Shown here one piece after another: positions 49,440-61,799 of a stretch of DNA of 64,000 nt. The stretch lies in NCBI GenBank assembly GCA_946406115.1, contig OX291542.1, positions 27,167,321-27,231,320 of the forward strand, in the 5' to 3' direction. A program made the position numbers and the translations under genes. Source of the stretch: Apoda limacodes. Lineage: Eukaryota; Arthropoda; Insecta; Lepidoptera; Limacodidae. Numbering within the stretch: the stretch's first letter is position 1; every line of letters starts with the position of its first letter. The notes under the pieces were generated by a model, which did not search any database, was not told the DNA's origin, and worked only from the letters and a program-made list of their open reading frames with translations.

Positions 49440-51850
49440 AAGTAAAAGAAAATTTCAGAATGTGATACTTATCGGCCTAAAAGGTCATCATAAAAATGCG
49501 GTAACACTTAGTGTCGCATATCAAATTGAGCCTCTTTAAACCAGAAACAATATCAAGTTTTCAAATCACACCTATCTCGGGGTTAACTGTGAGAAAAATG
49601 GTTAGCGGCGTAAAAAATATTTTCTTTCAAAATATCAAACACACCGTTAATGTGTTACTTGAGAAAAAAGTTACAAATAAAATGCTATTGAAAAAAGCAT
49701 TTTGTATTGTTCTTATTAATAAATATTGCTACATGTGTAATACCTCTTCTATTTCAATAATAAAAACATAAAAGTTGAAGAAAATTTCACAATGTGATAC
49801 TTATTGGCATAAAAAGTCATTATGAAAATGCGGTAACACTTAGTGCCGCATATCAAATTAAGCCTCTGTAAACCAGAAACAATATCAAGTTTTCAAATCA
49901 CACCTATCTCGGGGTTAACTGTAAGAAAAATGGTTAGCGGCGTAAAAAATATTTTCTTTCAAAATATCAAACACACCGTTAATGTGTTACTTGAGAAAAA
50001 AGTTACAATCAAATGCTATTGAAAAAATCATTTTGTATTGTTCTTATTAATAAATATTGCTATATGTGTAATACCTCTTCTATTTAAATAATAAAAAAAT
50101 AAAAGTTGAAGAAAATTTCACAATGTGATACTTATTGGCATAAAAAGTCATCATGAAAATGCGGTAACACTTAGTGACGCATATCAAATTGAGCCTCTTT
50201 AAACCAGAAACAATATCAAGTTTTCAAATCACACCTATCTCGGGGTTAACTGTGAGAAAAATGGTTAGCGGCGTAAAAAATATTTTCTTTCAAAATATCA
50301 AAAACACCGTTAATGTGTTACTTGAGAAAAAAGTTACAATCAAATGCTATTGAAAAAAGCATTTTGTATTGTTCTTATTAATAAATATTGCTACATGTGT
50401 AATACCTCGTCTATTTAAATAATAAAAAAAATAAAAGTTGAAGAAAATTTTACAATGTGATATTTATCGGCCTAAAGGGTTATCATAAAAATGCGGTAAC
50501 ACTTAGTGACGCATATCAGATTGAGCCTCTTTAAACCAGAAAGCATATGAAGTTTTCGAATCACACCTATCTCGGGGATAACTGTGAGAAAAATGGTTAG
50601 CGGCCTAAAAATATTTTCTTTCAAAATTTCAAATACACCGTAAATCTGTTAGTTGAGGAAAAAGTTACAATCAAATGCGGTTAAAACAAGCATTTTGTAT
50701 TGTTTTTATTAATGAATATTACTACATGTGTAACACCTCTTCAATTTAAATAATAAAAAATAGAAGTTGAAGAAAATTTCACAATGTGATACTTATTGGC
50801 CTAAAAGGTCATCATAAAAATGCGGTAACACTTAGTGACGGACGTCAAATTGAGCCTCGTTAAACCAGAAAGCATATGAAGTTTTCAAATCACACCTATC
50901 TCAGGGTTAACTGTGAGAAAAATGGTTAGCGGCGTAAAAAATATTTTCTTTCAAAATATCAAACACCCCGTTAATCTGATAGTTGAGGAAAAAGTTACAA
51001 GCAAATGCTGTTGAAACAAGCATTTTTTATTGTTCTTATAAATAAATAGTATTACATGTGTAACACCTCTTCAATTTAAATAATAAAAAATTAAAAGTTG
51101 AAGAAAATTTCACAATGTGATACTTATTGGCATAAAAAGTCATCATGAAATGCGGTAACACTTACTGACGCATATCAAATTGAGCCTCTTTAAACCAGAA
51201 ACCATATCAAGTTTTCAAATCACGCCTATCTCGGGGTTAACTGTGAGAAAAATGGTTAGCGGCGTAAAAAATATTTTCTTTCAAAATTTCAAATACACCG
51301 TAAATCTGTTAGTTGAGGAAAAAGTTACAATCAAATGCTGTTAAAACAAGCATTTTGTATTGTTTTTATTAATGAATATTACTACATGTGTAACACCGCT
51401 TCAATTTAAATAATAAAAAATTAAAAGTTGAAGAGAATTTCACAATGTGATATTTATCGGCCTAAAGGGTTATCATAAAAATGCGGTAACACTTAGTGAC
51501 GCATATCAAATTGAGCCTCTTTAAACCAGAAAGCATATGAAGTTTTAAAATCACACCTATCTCGGGGATAACTGTGAGAAAAATGGTTAGCGGCCTAAAA
51601 ATTATTTTCTTTCCAAATTTCAAACACACCGTAAATCTGTTGGTTAAGGTAAAAGTAACAATCAAAGGCTGTTGAATCAAGCATTTTGTATTGTTCTTAT
51701 TAATAAATATTACTACAGGTGTAATACCTCTTCTATTTAAATAATAAAAAAATAAAAGTTGAAGAAAATTTCACAATGTGATACATATCGGCCTAGAAGT
51801 TTTTGATAAAAATGCGGTTACACTTAGTGACGCATATTAAATGCAGCCTT
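49440..51850 (+). repeat. Left arm: ~8 tandem units of ~331 bp
   Basis: 'gcggtaacacttagtg' recurs near 49,499, 49,832, 50,163, 50,493, 50,823, 51,152 and 51,483, with a diverged last copy near 51,815. Each unit also has 'cctatctcggggttaactgt', 'aatggttagcggc(g/c)taaa' and 'cacaatgtgatact'. Units vary by substitutions and small indels and have no conserved open frame. Confidence 0.92.
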
Positions 51851-53310
51851 TTTAAACACACACCTATCTCGATTTTATGACAAAAATGGATAGTGGCCTA
51901 AATAATTTATTTGTTTAAATTTCTGCACAACACACAACACAAATAAACAAATATTTCTATTGGTATAAAACCATTCAAAAACTCATTAAGACAAAAAGAA
52001 AATCATTTTTTTTTTATTTCTGTGTTGCAAGCGTCTGCGGTGACCGCTCACCATGAGGCGAACCGTAAGCTTGTTTGCCACCTTAGTGGTATAAAGAAAC
52101 AAACGTAATACGTATCGGCCTACAAGTAATTTTCATCAAAATTAAGTCTTTTTTTTTATTTTTTTTCATTAGGGTTAGTTAAAACAAGCTTTCTAATATT
52201 GGTTAAAAAAAAAATTTTGATTGAAATATTCCTTTATTTTCTACGTTTTTTTTTTTTTCATTTCTTGTAATTTTTATCAATTTTACCTTTGCTGTTATCG
52301 GAACATTAACTACCCATAAAGTAATGATTTCCTTTTGCCTTAATTTTTTGGCTTTAAACAAATATTTTAATTGAAATATGCTAACAATAATTTTTTTTTT
52401 TTATAAAATAACTTTTCATTGAGTTTTATTGAGTTTTTTTTTTTTGGTTTTTTTTTTCATTTTTTTATAATTTTAATCACATGTACCTCTAATGTTATCG
52501 GAACATTGACTAGTAATGATTTTATTTATACACTTTGCATTGCTTGCCTTAATTAAATAATAACAATTCAATTTTATTCTAGATGTAGTTATTAAAATGT
52601 AATGTATGTAAGTTTGTCTTTTGAAATCGTCGGGTATTAAGTATGTTTATCTAAATTTTAAACAAGCGTTATTTGAGGCAATACGTAAATCTATTTATGT
52701 ATTGTATCAAGGAACCATAAGGAATGTATGTGTTGCCTTAATTAAAATTTATTTAGAATTTTTATTAACTATTTAGGCGACCGCCTAACAAATTGTATTG
52801 TTCTCGATAGTGAAATTATATTAGCCATTTATTTTGATAACATGAATCAGTAATTTCGTTATTTCCCTCCCAGTTTCTGTTTATTTTGATCACAATGTTC
52901 CAGTGGTCATTAAATATTTACATACAAATATTAAGTTTAACACTTCAGTTATACCAATTAAAACGTACGCTAATAGAAACTATAAGTAACACATAATCTA
53001 ATATATTTAATAACATTTAAAATTAAGAAATAATTATATTTACTATTTACAGTGTTGATGTAAATTCACAAAGAAAATTATCAAACCACAACTAATATAA
53101 CTTTAAGTATTTTTATTATTGATTTTTCTTGCACAACTGGCATACATTTTTTAATTCTAGTAGTTTTTCGTTAACAGATTTATTTTCTTTGAGTTCTTTG
53201 TAACTAAGTAAACATTTGAAATGTGCAGGCACTTGCTGCATTTAAAATTGTTTTCATCTTTTTTAATTTTACGGATACAAAAAAAACAAAGCTCTTTCAA
53301 TGTTATGACT
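51850..53310. other. Central spacer of the Foldback-like element
   Basis: Non-repetitive AT-rich DNA with long t-tracts, between oppositely oriented arms. It contains a short LINE 3'-end piece (52,015-52,090: 'gcggtgaccgctcaccatga', 'ttgccaccttagtggtat'). Its first part (51,850-52,577) is repeated at 58,018-58,749. The right end holds the PHD-like relic. Confidence 0.7.
53116..53310 (-). pseudogene. Broken PHD-like (C4HC3) zinc-finger coding relic
   Basis: On the minus strand one frame reads KELCFFCIRKIKK...NNFKCSKC (53,295-53,229). The next frame continues PAHFKCLLSYKELKENK... and ends NVCQLCKKNQ-stop (53,229-53,116). Together they give C-x2-C-x12-C-x2-C, H-x2-C, then 24 residues and C-x2-C, the ligand order of a PHD finger. 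The gap from the fourth Cys to His is only 5 nt; a loss of 7 or 10 nt would explain both the frame change and the short spacing. Such fingers occur in some transposon and retrotransposon proteins. It could be the last trace of the element's own gene, or chance. Confidence 0.35.
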
Positions 53311-56300
53311 TTTTATGCCAATTAGTATCACATTGTGAAATTTTCTTCAGCTTTTAATTTTCTATTATTTAAATTGAACAGGTGTTACACATGTAGTAAT
53401 ATTTATTAATAAGAACAATACAAAATGCTTGTTTCAACAGCCTTTGATTGTTACTTTTTCCTTAACCAACGGATTTACGGTGTGTTTGTAATTTTGAAAG
53501 AAAATAATTTTTAGGCCGCTAACCATTTTTCTCACAGTTAACCCCGAGATAGGTGTGATTTGAAAACTTCATATGCTTTCTGGTTTAAAGAGGCTCAATT
53601 TGATATGCGTCACTAAGTGTTACCGCATTTTTATGATAATCCTTTAGGCCGATAAGTATCACATTGTGAAATTTTCTTCAACTTTTTTTTGTTTATTATT
53701 TAAATAGAAGAGGTATTACTCATGTAGCAATATTTATTAATAAGAACAATACAAAATGCTTGTTTCAGCAGCATTTGATTGTAACTTTTTCCTCAACTAA
53801 CAGATTTACGGTGTGTTTGAAATTTTGAAAGAAAATATTTTTTACGCCGCTAACCATTTTTCTCACAGTTAACCCCGAGATAGGCGTGATTTGAAAACTT
53901 CATTTGCTTTCTGGTTTAGAGGCTCAATTTGATATGCGTCACTAAGTGTTACCGCATTTTCATGATGGCTTTTTATGCCAATAAGTATCACATTGTGAAA
54001 TTTTCTTCAACTTTTAATTTTTTATTATTTAAATAGAAGAGGTATTACACATGTAGCAATATTTATTAATAAGAACAATACAAAATGCTTGTTTCAGCAG
54101 CATTTGATTGTAACTTTTTCCTCAACTAACAGATTTACGGTGTGTTTAAAATTTTGAAAGAAAATATTTTTTACGCCGCTAACCATTTTTCTCACAGTTA
54201 ACCCCGAGATAGGTATGATTTGAAAACTTCATATGCTTTCTGGTTTAGAGAAGCTCAATTTGTTATGCATCACTAAGTGTTACCGCATTTTTATGATGAC
54301 TTTTTATGCCAATAAGTATCACATTGTGAAATTTTCTTCAACTTTTAATTTTTTATTATTTAAATTGAAGGGGTGTTTCACATGTAGTAATATTTATTAA
54401 TAAGAACAATACAAAATGCTTGTTTCAACAGCCTTTGATTGTAACTTTTTCCTTAACCAGAAGATTTACGGTGTGTTTGAAATTTTGAAAGAAAATAATT
54501 TTTAGGCCGCTAACTATTTTTCTTACAGTTAACCCCGAGATAGGTGTGATTTGAAAACTTCATATGCTTTCTGGTTTAAAGAGGCTCAATTTGATATGCG
54601 TCACTAAGTGTTACCGCATTTTTATGATAACCCTTTAGGCCGATAAATATCACATTGTGAAATTTTCTTCAACTTTTAATTTTTTATTATTTAAATTGAA
54701 GCGGTGTTACACATGTAGTAATATTCATTAATAAAAACAATACAAAATGCTTGTTTTAACAGCATTTGATTGTAACTTTTTCCTCAACTAACAGATTTAC
54801 GGTGTATTTGAAATTTTGAAAGAAAATATTTTTAGGCCGCTAACCATTTTTCTCACAGTTATCCCCGAGATAGGTGTGATTCGAAAACTTCATATGCTTT
54901 CTGGTTTAAAGAGGCTCAATCTGATATGCGTCACTAAGTGTTACCGCATTTTTATGATAATCCTTTAGGCCGATAAGTATCACATTGTGAAATTTTCTTC
55001 AACTTTTATTTTGTATTATTTAAATTCAAGAGGTGTTACACATGTAGTAATATTTATTAATAAGAACAATACAAAATGCTTGTTTCAACAGCCTTTGATT
55101 GTAACTTTTTCCCTAACCAACAGATTTACGGTGTGTTTGAAATTTTGAAAGAAAATAATTTTTAGGCCGCTAACTATTTTTCTCACAGTTAACCCCGAGA
55201 TAGGTGTGATTTGAAAACTTCATATGCTTTCTGGTTTAAAGAGGCTCAATTTGATATGCGTCACTAAGTGTTACCGCATTTTTATGATAACCCTTTAGGC
55301 CGATAAATATCACATTGTGAAATTTTCTTCAACTTTTAATTTTTTATTATTTAAATTGAAGCGGTGTTACACATGTAGTAATATTCATTAATAAAAACAA
55401 TACAAAATGCTTGTTTTAACAGCATTTGATTGTAACTTTTTCCTTAACTAACAGATTTACGGTGTATTTGAAATTTTGAAAGAAAATATTTTTTAGGCCG
55501 CTAACCATTTTTCTCACAGTTATCCCCGAGATAGGTGTGATTTGAAAACTTCATATGCTTTCTGGTTTAAAGAGGCTCAATCTGATATGCGTCACTAAGT
55601 GTTACCGCATTTTTATGATAACCCTTTAGGCCGATAAATATCACATTGTAAAATTTTCTTCTACTTTTATTTTTTTTATTATTTAAATAGACGAGGTTTA
55701 CACATGTAGCAATATTTATTAATAAGAACAATACAAAATGCTTGTCTCAGCAGCATTTGATTGTAACTTTTTCCTCAACTAACAGATTTACGGTGTGTTT
55801 GAAATTTTGAAAGAAAATATTTTTTACGCCGCTAACCATTTTTCTCACAGTTAACCCCGAGATAGGCGTGTTTTGAAAACTTGATATGGTTTCTGGTTTA
55901 AAGAGGCTCAATTTGATATGCGTCAGTAAGTGTTACCGCATTTTCATGATGACTTTTTAAGCCAATAAGTATCACATTGTGAAATTTTCTTCAACTTTTA
56001 TTTTTTTATTATTTAAATTGAAGCGGTGTTACACATGTAGTAATATTTATTAATAAGAACAATACCAAATGCTTGTTTGAACAGCATTTGATTGTAACTT
56101 TTTTCTCAACTAACAGATTTACGGTGTGTTTGAAATTTTGAAAGGAAATAATTTTTAGGCCGCTAACAATTTTTCTCACAGTTAACCCCGAGATTGGTGT
56201 GATTTGAAAACTTCATATGGTTTCTGATTTCAAGTGGCTCAATTTGATAAGCGTCACTAAGTGTTACCGCATATTTATGATAACCCTTTAGGCCGATAAA

Positions 56301-57330
56301 TATCACATTGTGAAATTTTCTTCAACTTTTAATTTTTTATAATTTAAATAGACGAGGTATTACACATGTAGCAATATTTATTAATAAAAACAATACAAAA
56401 TTCTTGTTTCAACGGCATTTGATTGTAACTTTTTCCTCAAGCAACAGATTTACGGTGTGTTTGAAATTTTGAAAGAAAATATTTTTTTACGCCGCTAACC
56501 ATTTTACTTACAGTTAACCCCGATATAGGTATGGTTTGAATTCTTCATATGGTTTCTTGTTCAAAGAGTCTCATTTTGATATGCGTCACTAAGTGTTACC
56601 GCATTTTTATGATAATCCTTTAGGCCGATAAGTATCACATTGTGAAATTTTCTTCAACTTTTATTTGTTTATTATTTAAATAGAAGAGGTATTACACATG
56701 TAGCAATATTTATTAATAAGAACAATATAAAATGCTTGTTTCAACAGCATTTGATTGTAACTTTTTCCTTAACCAACAGATTTACGGTGTGTTTGAAATT
56801 TTGAAAGAAAATAATTTTTAGGCCGCTAACTATTTTTCTTACAGTTAACCCCGAGATAGATGTGATTTGAAAACTTCATATGCTTTCTGGTTTAAAGAGG
56901 CTCAATTTGATATGCGTCACTAAGTGTTACCGCATTTTCATGATGACTTTTTATGCCAATAAGTATCACATTGTGAAATTTTCTTCAACTTTTATTTTTT
57001 TATTATTTAAATAGAAGAGGTATTACACATGTAGCAATATTTATTAATAAGAACAATACAAAATGCTTTTTTCAATAGCATTTGATTGTAACTTTTTTCT
57101 CAAGTAACACATTAACGGTGTGTTTGATATTTTGAAAGAAAATATTTTTTACGCCGCTAACCATTTTTCTCACAGTTAACCCCGAGATAGTTGTGATTTG
57201 AAAACTTGATATTGTTTCTGGTTTAAAGAGGCTCAATTTGATATGCGACACTAAGTGTTACCGCATTTTTATGATGACCTTTCAGGCCGATAAGTATCAC
57301 ATTGTGAAATTTTCTTTTACTTTAATTTTT
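53310..57330 (-). repeat. Right arm of first copy: ~12 tandem units in inverted orientation
   Basis: 'cactaagtgttaccgcat' recurs about every 331 bp from 53,613 to 57,256. Units are reverse complements of the left-arm units, so a single strand can fold back along several kilobases. Within the arm, alternating units are more similar than neighbours (for example 54,400-54,950 and 55,070-55,610), suggesting two-unit block expansion. Confidence 0.92.
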
Positions 57331-57397
57331 TATTATTGAAATTATATATGTATATATTTGTTTAATTTTTGACCGGTTTCTCATTATTTTGGTCTAT
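57330..57397 (-). repeat. Truncated internal terminal repeat at the fusion junction
   Basis: 'gaaattatatatgtatatat' through 'tgaccggtttctcattattt' and 'ggtctat' matches the inner part of the right terminal repeat (60,883-60,944), then switches at 'ctat' (57,394-57,397) to 'ctatctcggggttaactgtg' of a left-arm unit. The 4-bp overlap is the microhomology of the joint. Confidence 0.85.
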
Positions 57398-58749
57398 CTC
57401 GGGGTTAACTGTGAGAAAAATGGTTAGCGGCGTAAAAAATATTTTCTTTCAAAATTTCAAATACACCGTAAATCTGTTAGTTGAGGAAAAAGTTACAATC
57501 AAATGCTGTTAAAACAAGCATTTTGTATTGTTTTTATTAATGAATATTACTACATGTGTAACACCGCTTCAATTTAAATAATAAAAAATTAAAAGTTGAA
57601 GAGAAATTCACAATGTGATATTTATCGGCCTAAAGGGTTATCATAAAAATGCGGTAGCACTTAGTGACGCATATCAAATTGAGCCTCTTTAAACCAGAAA
57701 GCATATGAAGTTTTAAAATCACACCTATCTCGGGGATAACTGTGAGAAAAATGGTTAGCGGCCTAAAAATTATTTTCTTTCCAAATTTCAAACACACCGT
57801 AAATCTGTTGGTTAAGGTAAAAGTAACAATCAAAGGCTGTTGAATCAAGCATTTTGTATTGTTCTTATTAATAAATATTACTACAGGTGTAATACCTCTT
57901 CTATTTAAATAATAAAAAAATAAAAGTTGAAGAAAATTTCACAATGTGATACATATCGGCCTAGAAGTTTTTGATAAAAATGCGGTTACACTTAGTGACG
58001 CATATTAAATGCAGCCTTTTTAAACACACACCTATCTCGATTTTATGACAAAAATGGATAGTGGCCTAAATAATTTATTTGTTTAAATTTCTGCACAACA
58101 CACAACACAAATAAACAAATATTTCTATTGGTATAAAACCATTCAAAAACTCATTAAGACAAAAAGAAAATCATTTTTTTTTTATTTCTGTGTTGCAAGC
58201 GTCTGCGGTGACCGCTCACCATGAGGCGAACCGTAAGCTTGTTTGCCACCTTAGTGGTATAAAGAAACAAACGTAATACGTATCGGCCTACAAGTAATTT
58301 TCATCAAAATTAAGTCTTTTTTTTATTTTTTTTCATTAGGGTTAGTTAAAACAAGCTTTCTAATATTGGTTAAAAAAAAAATTTTGATTGAAATATTCCT
58401 TTATTTTCTACGTTTTTTTTTTTCATTTCTTGTAATTTTTATCAATTTTACCTTTGCTGTTATCGGAACATTAACTACCCATAAAGTAATGATTTCCTTT
58501 TGCCTTAATTTTTTGGCTTTAAACAAATATTTTAATTGAAATATGCTAACAATAATTTTTTTTTTTTATAAAATAACTTTTCATTGAGTTTTATTGAGTT
58601 TTTTTTTTTGGTTTTTTTTTTCATTTTTTTATAATTTTAATCACATGTACCTCTAATGTTATCGGAACATTGACTAGTAATGATTTTATTTATACACTTT
58701 GCATTGCTTGCCTTAATTAAATAATAACAATTCAATTTTATTCTAGATG
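57394..58749 (+). repeat. Direct duplicate of 51,227-52,577 (left arm end plus central spacer)
   Basis: About 1.35 kb matches with only a few substitutions and t-tract length differences, and includes the same 72-codon chance frame on the minus strand. It is the remaining left side of the second, fused element. Confidence 0.92.
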
Positions 58750-58756
58750 TTGATTG

Positions 58757-60882
58757 TGATGTAGATTTGAAAACTTCATTTGCTTTCTGGTTTAGAGGCT
58801 CAATTTGATATGCGTCACTAAGTGTTACCGCATTTTCATGATGGCTTTTTATGCCAATAAGTATCACATTGTGAAATTTTCTTCAACTTTTAATTTTTTA
58901 TTATTTAAATAGAAGAGGTATTACACATGTAGCAATATTTATTAATAAGAACAATACAAAATGCTTGTTTCAGCAGCATTTGATTGTAACTTTTTCCTCA
59001 ACTAACAGATTTACGGTGTGTTTGAAATTTTGAAAGAAAATATTTTTTACGCCGCTAACCATTTTTCTCACAGTTAACCCCGAGATAGGTATGATTTGAA
59101 AACTTCATATGCTTTCTGGTTTAGAGAAGCTCAATTTGTTATGCATCACTAAGTGTTACCGCATTTTTATGATGACTTTTTATGCCAATAAGTATCACAT
59201 TGTGAAATTTTCTTCAACTTTTAATTTTTTATTATTTAAATTGAAGAGATGTTTCACATGTAGTAATATTTATTAATAAGAACAATACAAAATGCTTGTT
59301 TCAACAGCCTTTGATTGTAAGTTTTTCCTTAACCAACAGATTTACGGTGTGTTTGAAATTTTGAAAGAAAATAATTTTTAGGCCGCTAACTATTTTTCTT
59401 ACAGTTAACCCCGAGATAGGTGTGATTTGAAAACTTCATATGCTTTCTGGTTTAAAGAGGCTCAATTTGATATGCGTCACTAAGTGTTACCGCATTTTTA
59501 TGATAACCCTTTAGGCCGATAAATATCACATTGTGAAATTTTCTTCAACTTTTAATTTTTTATTATTTAAATTGAAGCGGTGTTACACATGTAGTAATAT
59601 TCATTAATAAAAACAATACAAAATGCTTGTTTTAACAGCATTTGATTGTAACTTTTTCCTCAACTAACAGATTTACGGTGTATTTGAAATTTTGAAAGAA
59701 AATATTTTTAGGCCGCTAACCATTTTTCTCACAGTTATCCCCGAGATAGGTGTGATTCGAAAACTTCATATGCTTTCTGGTTTAAAGAGGCTCAATCTGA
59801 TATGCGTCACTAAGTGTTACCGCATTTTTATGATAATCCTTTAGGCCGATAAGTATCACATTGTGAAATTTTCTTCAACTTTTATTTTGTATTATTTAAA
59901 TTGAAGAGGTGTTACACATGTAGTAATATTTATTAATAAGAACAATACAAAATGCTTGTTTCAACAGCCTTTGATTGTAACTTTTTCCTTAACCAACAGA
60001 TTTACGGTGTGTTTAAAATTTTGAAAGAAAATAATTTTTAGGCCGCTAACTATTTTTCTCACAGTTAACCCCGAGATAGGTGTGATATGAAAACTTCATA
60101 TGCTTTCTGGTTTAAAGAGGCTCAATTTGATATGCGTTACTAAGTGTTACCGCATTTTTATGATAACCCTTTAGGCCGATAAATATCACATTGTGAAATT
60201 TTCTTCAACTTTTAATTTTTTATTATTTAAATTGAAGCGGTGTTACACATGTAGTAATATTCATTAATAAAAACAATACAAAATGCTTGTTTTAACAGCA
60301 TTTGATTGTAACTTTTTCCTCAACTAACAGATTTACGGTGTATTTGAAATTTTGAAAGAAAATATTTTTTAGGCTGCTAACCATTTTTCTCACAGTTATC
60401 CCCGAGATAGGTGTGATTCGAAAACTTCATATGCTTTCTGGTTTAAAGAGGCTCAATCTGATATGCGTCACTAAGTGTTACCGCATTTTTATGATAATCC
60501 TTTAGGCCGATAAGTATCACATTGTGAAATTTTCTTCAACTTTTATTTTGTATTATTTAAATTGAAGAGGTGTTACACATGTAGTAATATTTATTAATAA
60601 GAACAATATAAAATGCTTGTTTCAACAGCATTTGATTGTAACTTTTTCCTTAACCAACAGATTTACGGTGTGTTTGAAATTTTGAAAGAAAATATTTTTT
60701 ACGCCGCTAACCATTTTTCTCACAGTTAACCCCGAGATAGGTATGATTTGAAAACTTCATATGCTTTCTGGTTTAGAGAAGCTCAATTTGTTATGCATCA
60801 CTAAGTGTTACCGCATTTTTATGATGACTTTTTATGCCAATAAGTATCACATTGTGAAATTTTCTTCAACTTTTAATTTTTT
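58757..60882 (-). repeat. Right arm of second copy: ~7 inverted units
   Basis: It starts abruptly at 'gatttgaaaacttcatttgc' (matches 53,888 onward) after the truncated central spacer, so ~1.3 kb of spacer and first right-arm unit was lost. 'ttaccgcat' signals recur near 58,821, 59,156, 59,489, 59,819, 60,149, 60,480 and 60,810. Confidence 0.9.
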
Positions 60883-61054
60883 ATTATTGAAATTATATAT
60901 ATATTTGTTTAATTTTTGACCGGTTTCTCATTATTTTGGTCTATTTATTGGTATATCCGTTTAATTCAGTAAATTATTTCATTAAAATCCTTTACTTTTT
61001 AATTTGGTCGGATAATAAAAGGCCGCTAACTTAGGCCGCTAACTTCACACCGGT
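60883..61054 (-). repeat. Right terminal inverted repeat
   Basis: Ends ...aggccgctaacttcacaccggt; mirror of 49,259-49,430. Confidence 0.9.
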
Positions 61055-61063
61055 ATATCGTAG
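61055..61063. repeat. Right 9-bp target-site duplication
   Basis: atatcgtag, one mismatch to the left copy; receptor exon 1 resumes immediately after (taagagccgaaaa). Confidence 0.85.
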
Positions 61064-61499
61064 TAAGAGCCGAAAAAAAGTAAAGTAATCAATATCGGTC
61101 TAAACACTAGAAGTAGTTGATTGTTGTACTATTCTTAACGTTTGCTCATTTTATAATTTTTCAAAATAACACTAATTTTTCTCCTAACAGATTACTTTTT
61201 GACGCGTAGTATCGAAGGCAGGCATAATTTATAGGTTAAAGGAGTAACTTCTATTATGGATAAATTATTTGATACTATTCGCGTGATTTTTTTGAAAAAA
61301 GATTGTTATTAAAATATATGGGATCTGAAAAATAAGCTGCTATTGTCTATTGAATCCAGTGAGTAAATATTAATGAGGAATTTATTTTTTTGGAAATTTT
61401 TCAATTCTTTATTACTAATAAATTAAAATAGACTTAAGCATGCTCAATAAATATGTGAAACATATTGGTATAAATTCTTGGTCGTTTGATAGACAGAAG

Positions 61500-61790
61500 C
61501 AGCTAGATGCACACCCACACTGTAATGTGATAAACAGCCTCGTTTAGCAACAACTTTATTCCTACGTGACAGGAGGTGAGCCTGTAGCCGCACCACTGCT
61601 TCTGATGCAATATATATGGACTAAAGTGGCTTTCGATTTGTCCCTGTAAAATGAAAGACCTGGGACAGAATAATATACCGATATTGCCAGTTCCTGACGA
61701 ACTATAAGAAGTAAGCCAGAATTGAATAGGGGTAGGGACAAATACAACGACCGCAATGAACTGCTTCGAAAAAACATTCTATAAATTCAT
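61500..61790 (-). other. Conserved block of unknown nature (copy B)
   Basis: Counterpart of 7,421-7,753. The minus strand is open for 71 codons here, ending SGAATGSPPVT-stop, while the same frame in copy A has internal stops. Confidence 0.35.
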
Positions 61791-61799
61791 AGTCAGCAA

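Larger units (their letters stand above)
49259..61054. mobile_element. Giant Foldback-like DNA transposon, 11.8 kb, two fused copies
   Basis: The ends are accggtgtgaagttagcggc and its reverse complement, extending to ~172-bp terminal inverted repeats that differ at one base. A 9-bp target duplication flanks it. Inside each end are arrays of a ~331-bp unit pointing toward opposite ends: left arm 8 units, right arm 12 units, then a second partial left arm (2 units) and a second right arm (7 units). Inverted repeats built of tandem units with 9-bp duplications are the hallmark of Foldback elements, best known in Drosophila. No transposase-like open frame survives, so it depended on an enzyme supplied elsewhere. 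It inserted into receptor exon 1 of copy B. Confidence 0.88.
47446..61149 (-). pseudogene. Gustatory receptor pseudogene (paralog of the copy A gene)
   Basis: Remaining pieces: exon 1 start (61,149-61,064) and continuation (49,258-48,983), separated by the Foldback-like element; exon 3 (48,910-48,763), whose frame and splice sites are intact; exon 4 (47,628-47,446). Exon 2 and the last ~320 bp of exon 1 are gone (deletion equal to copy A 5,786-6,372). Exon 4 has one extra C two bases after its acceptor (atC-aaaac), shifting the frame into an early stop, and later ATG-GCT-TAA where copy A has ATG-GCT-CAA. Four independent lesions make it certainly non-functional, while the identity of exons 3 and 4 to copy A shows the duplication is not ancient. 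Confidence 0.92.

Noticed and set aside
51462..51680. 72-codon frame repeated identically at 57,630-57,848
   Set aside because: The two are identical because the DNA is a direct duplicate inside the Foldback-like element; neighbouring units do not keep the frame open.
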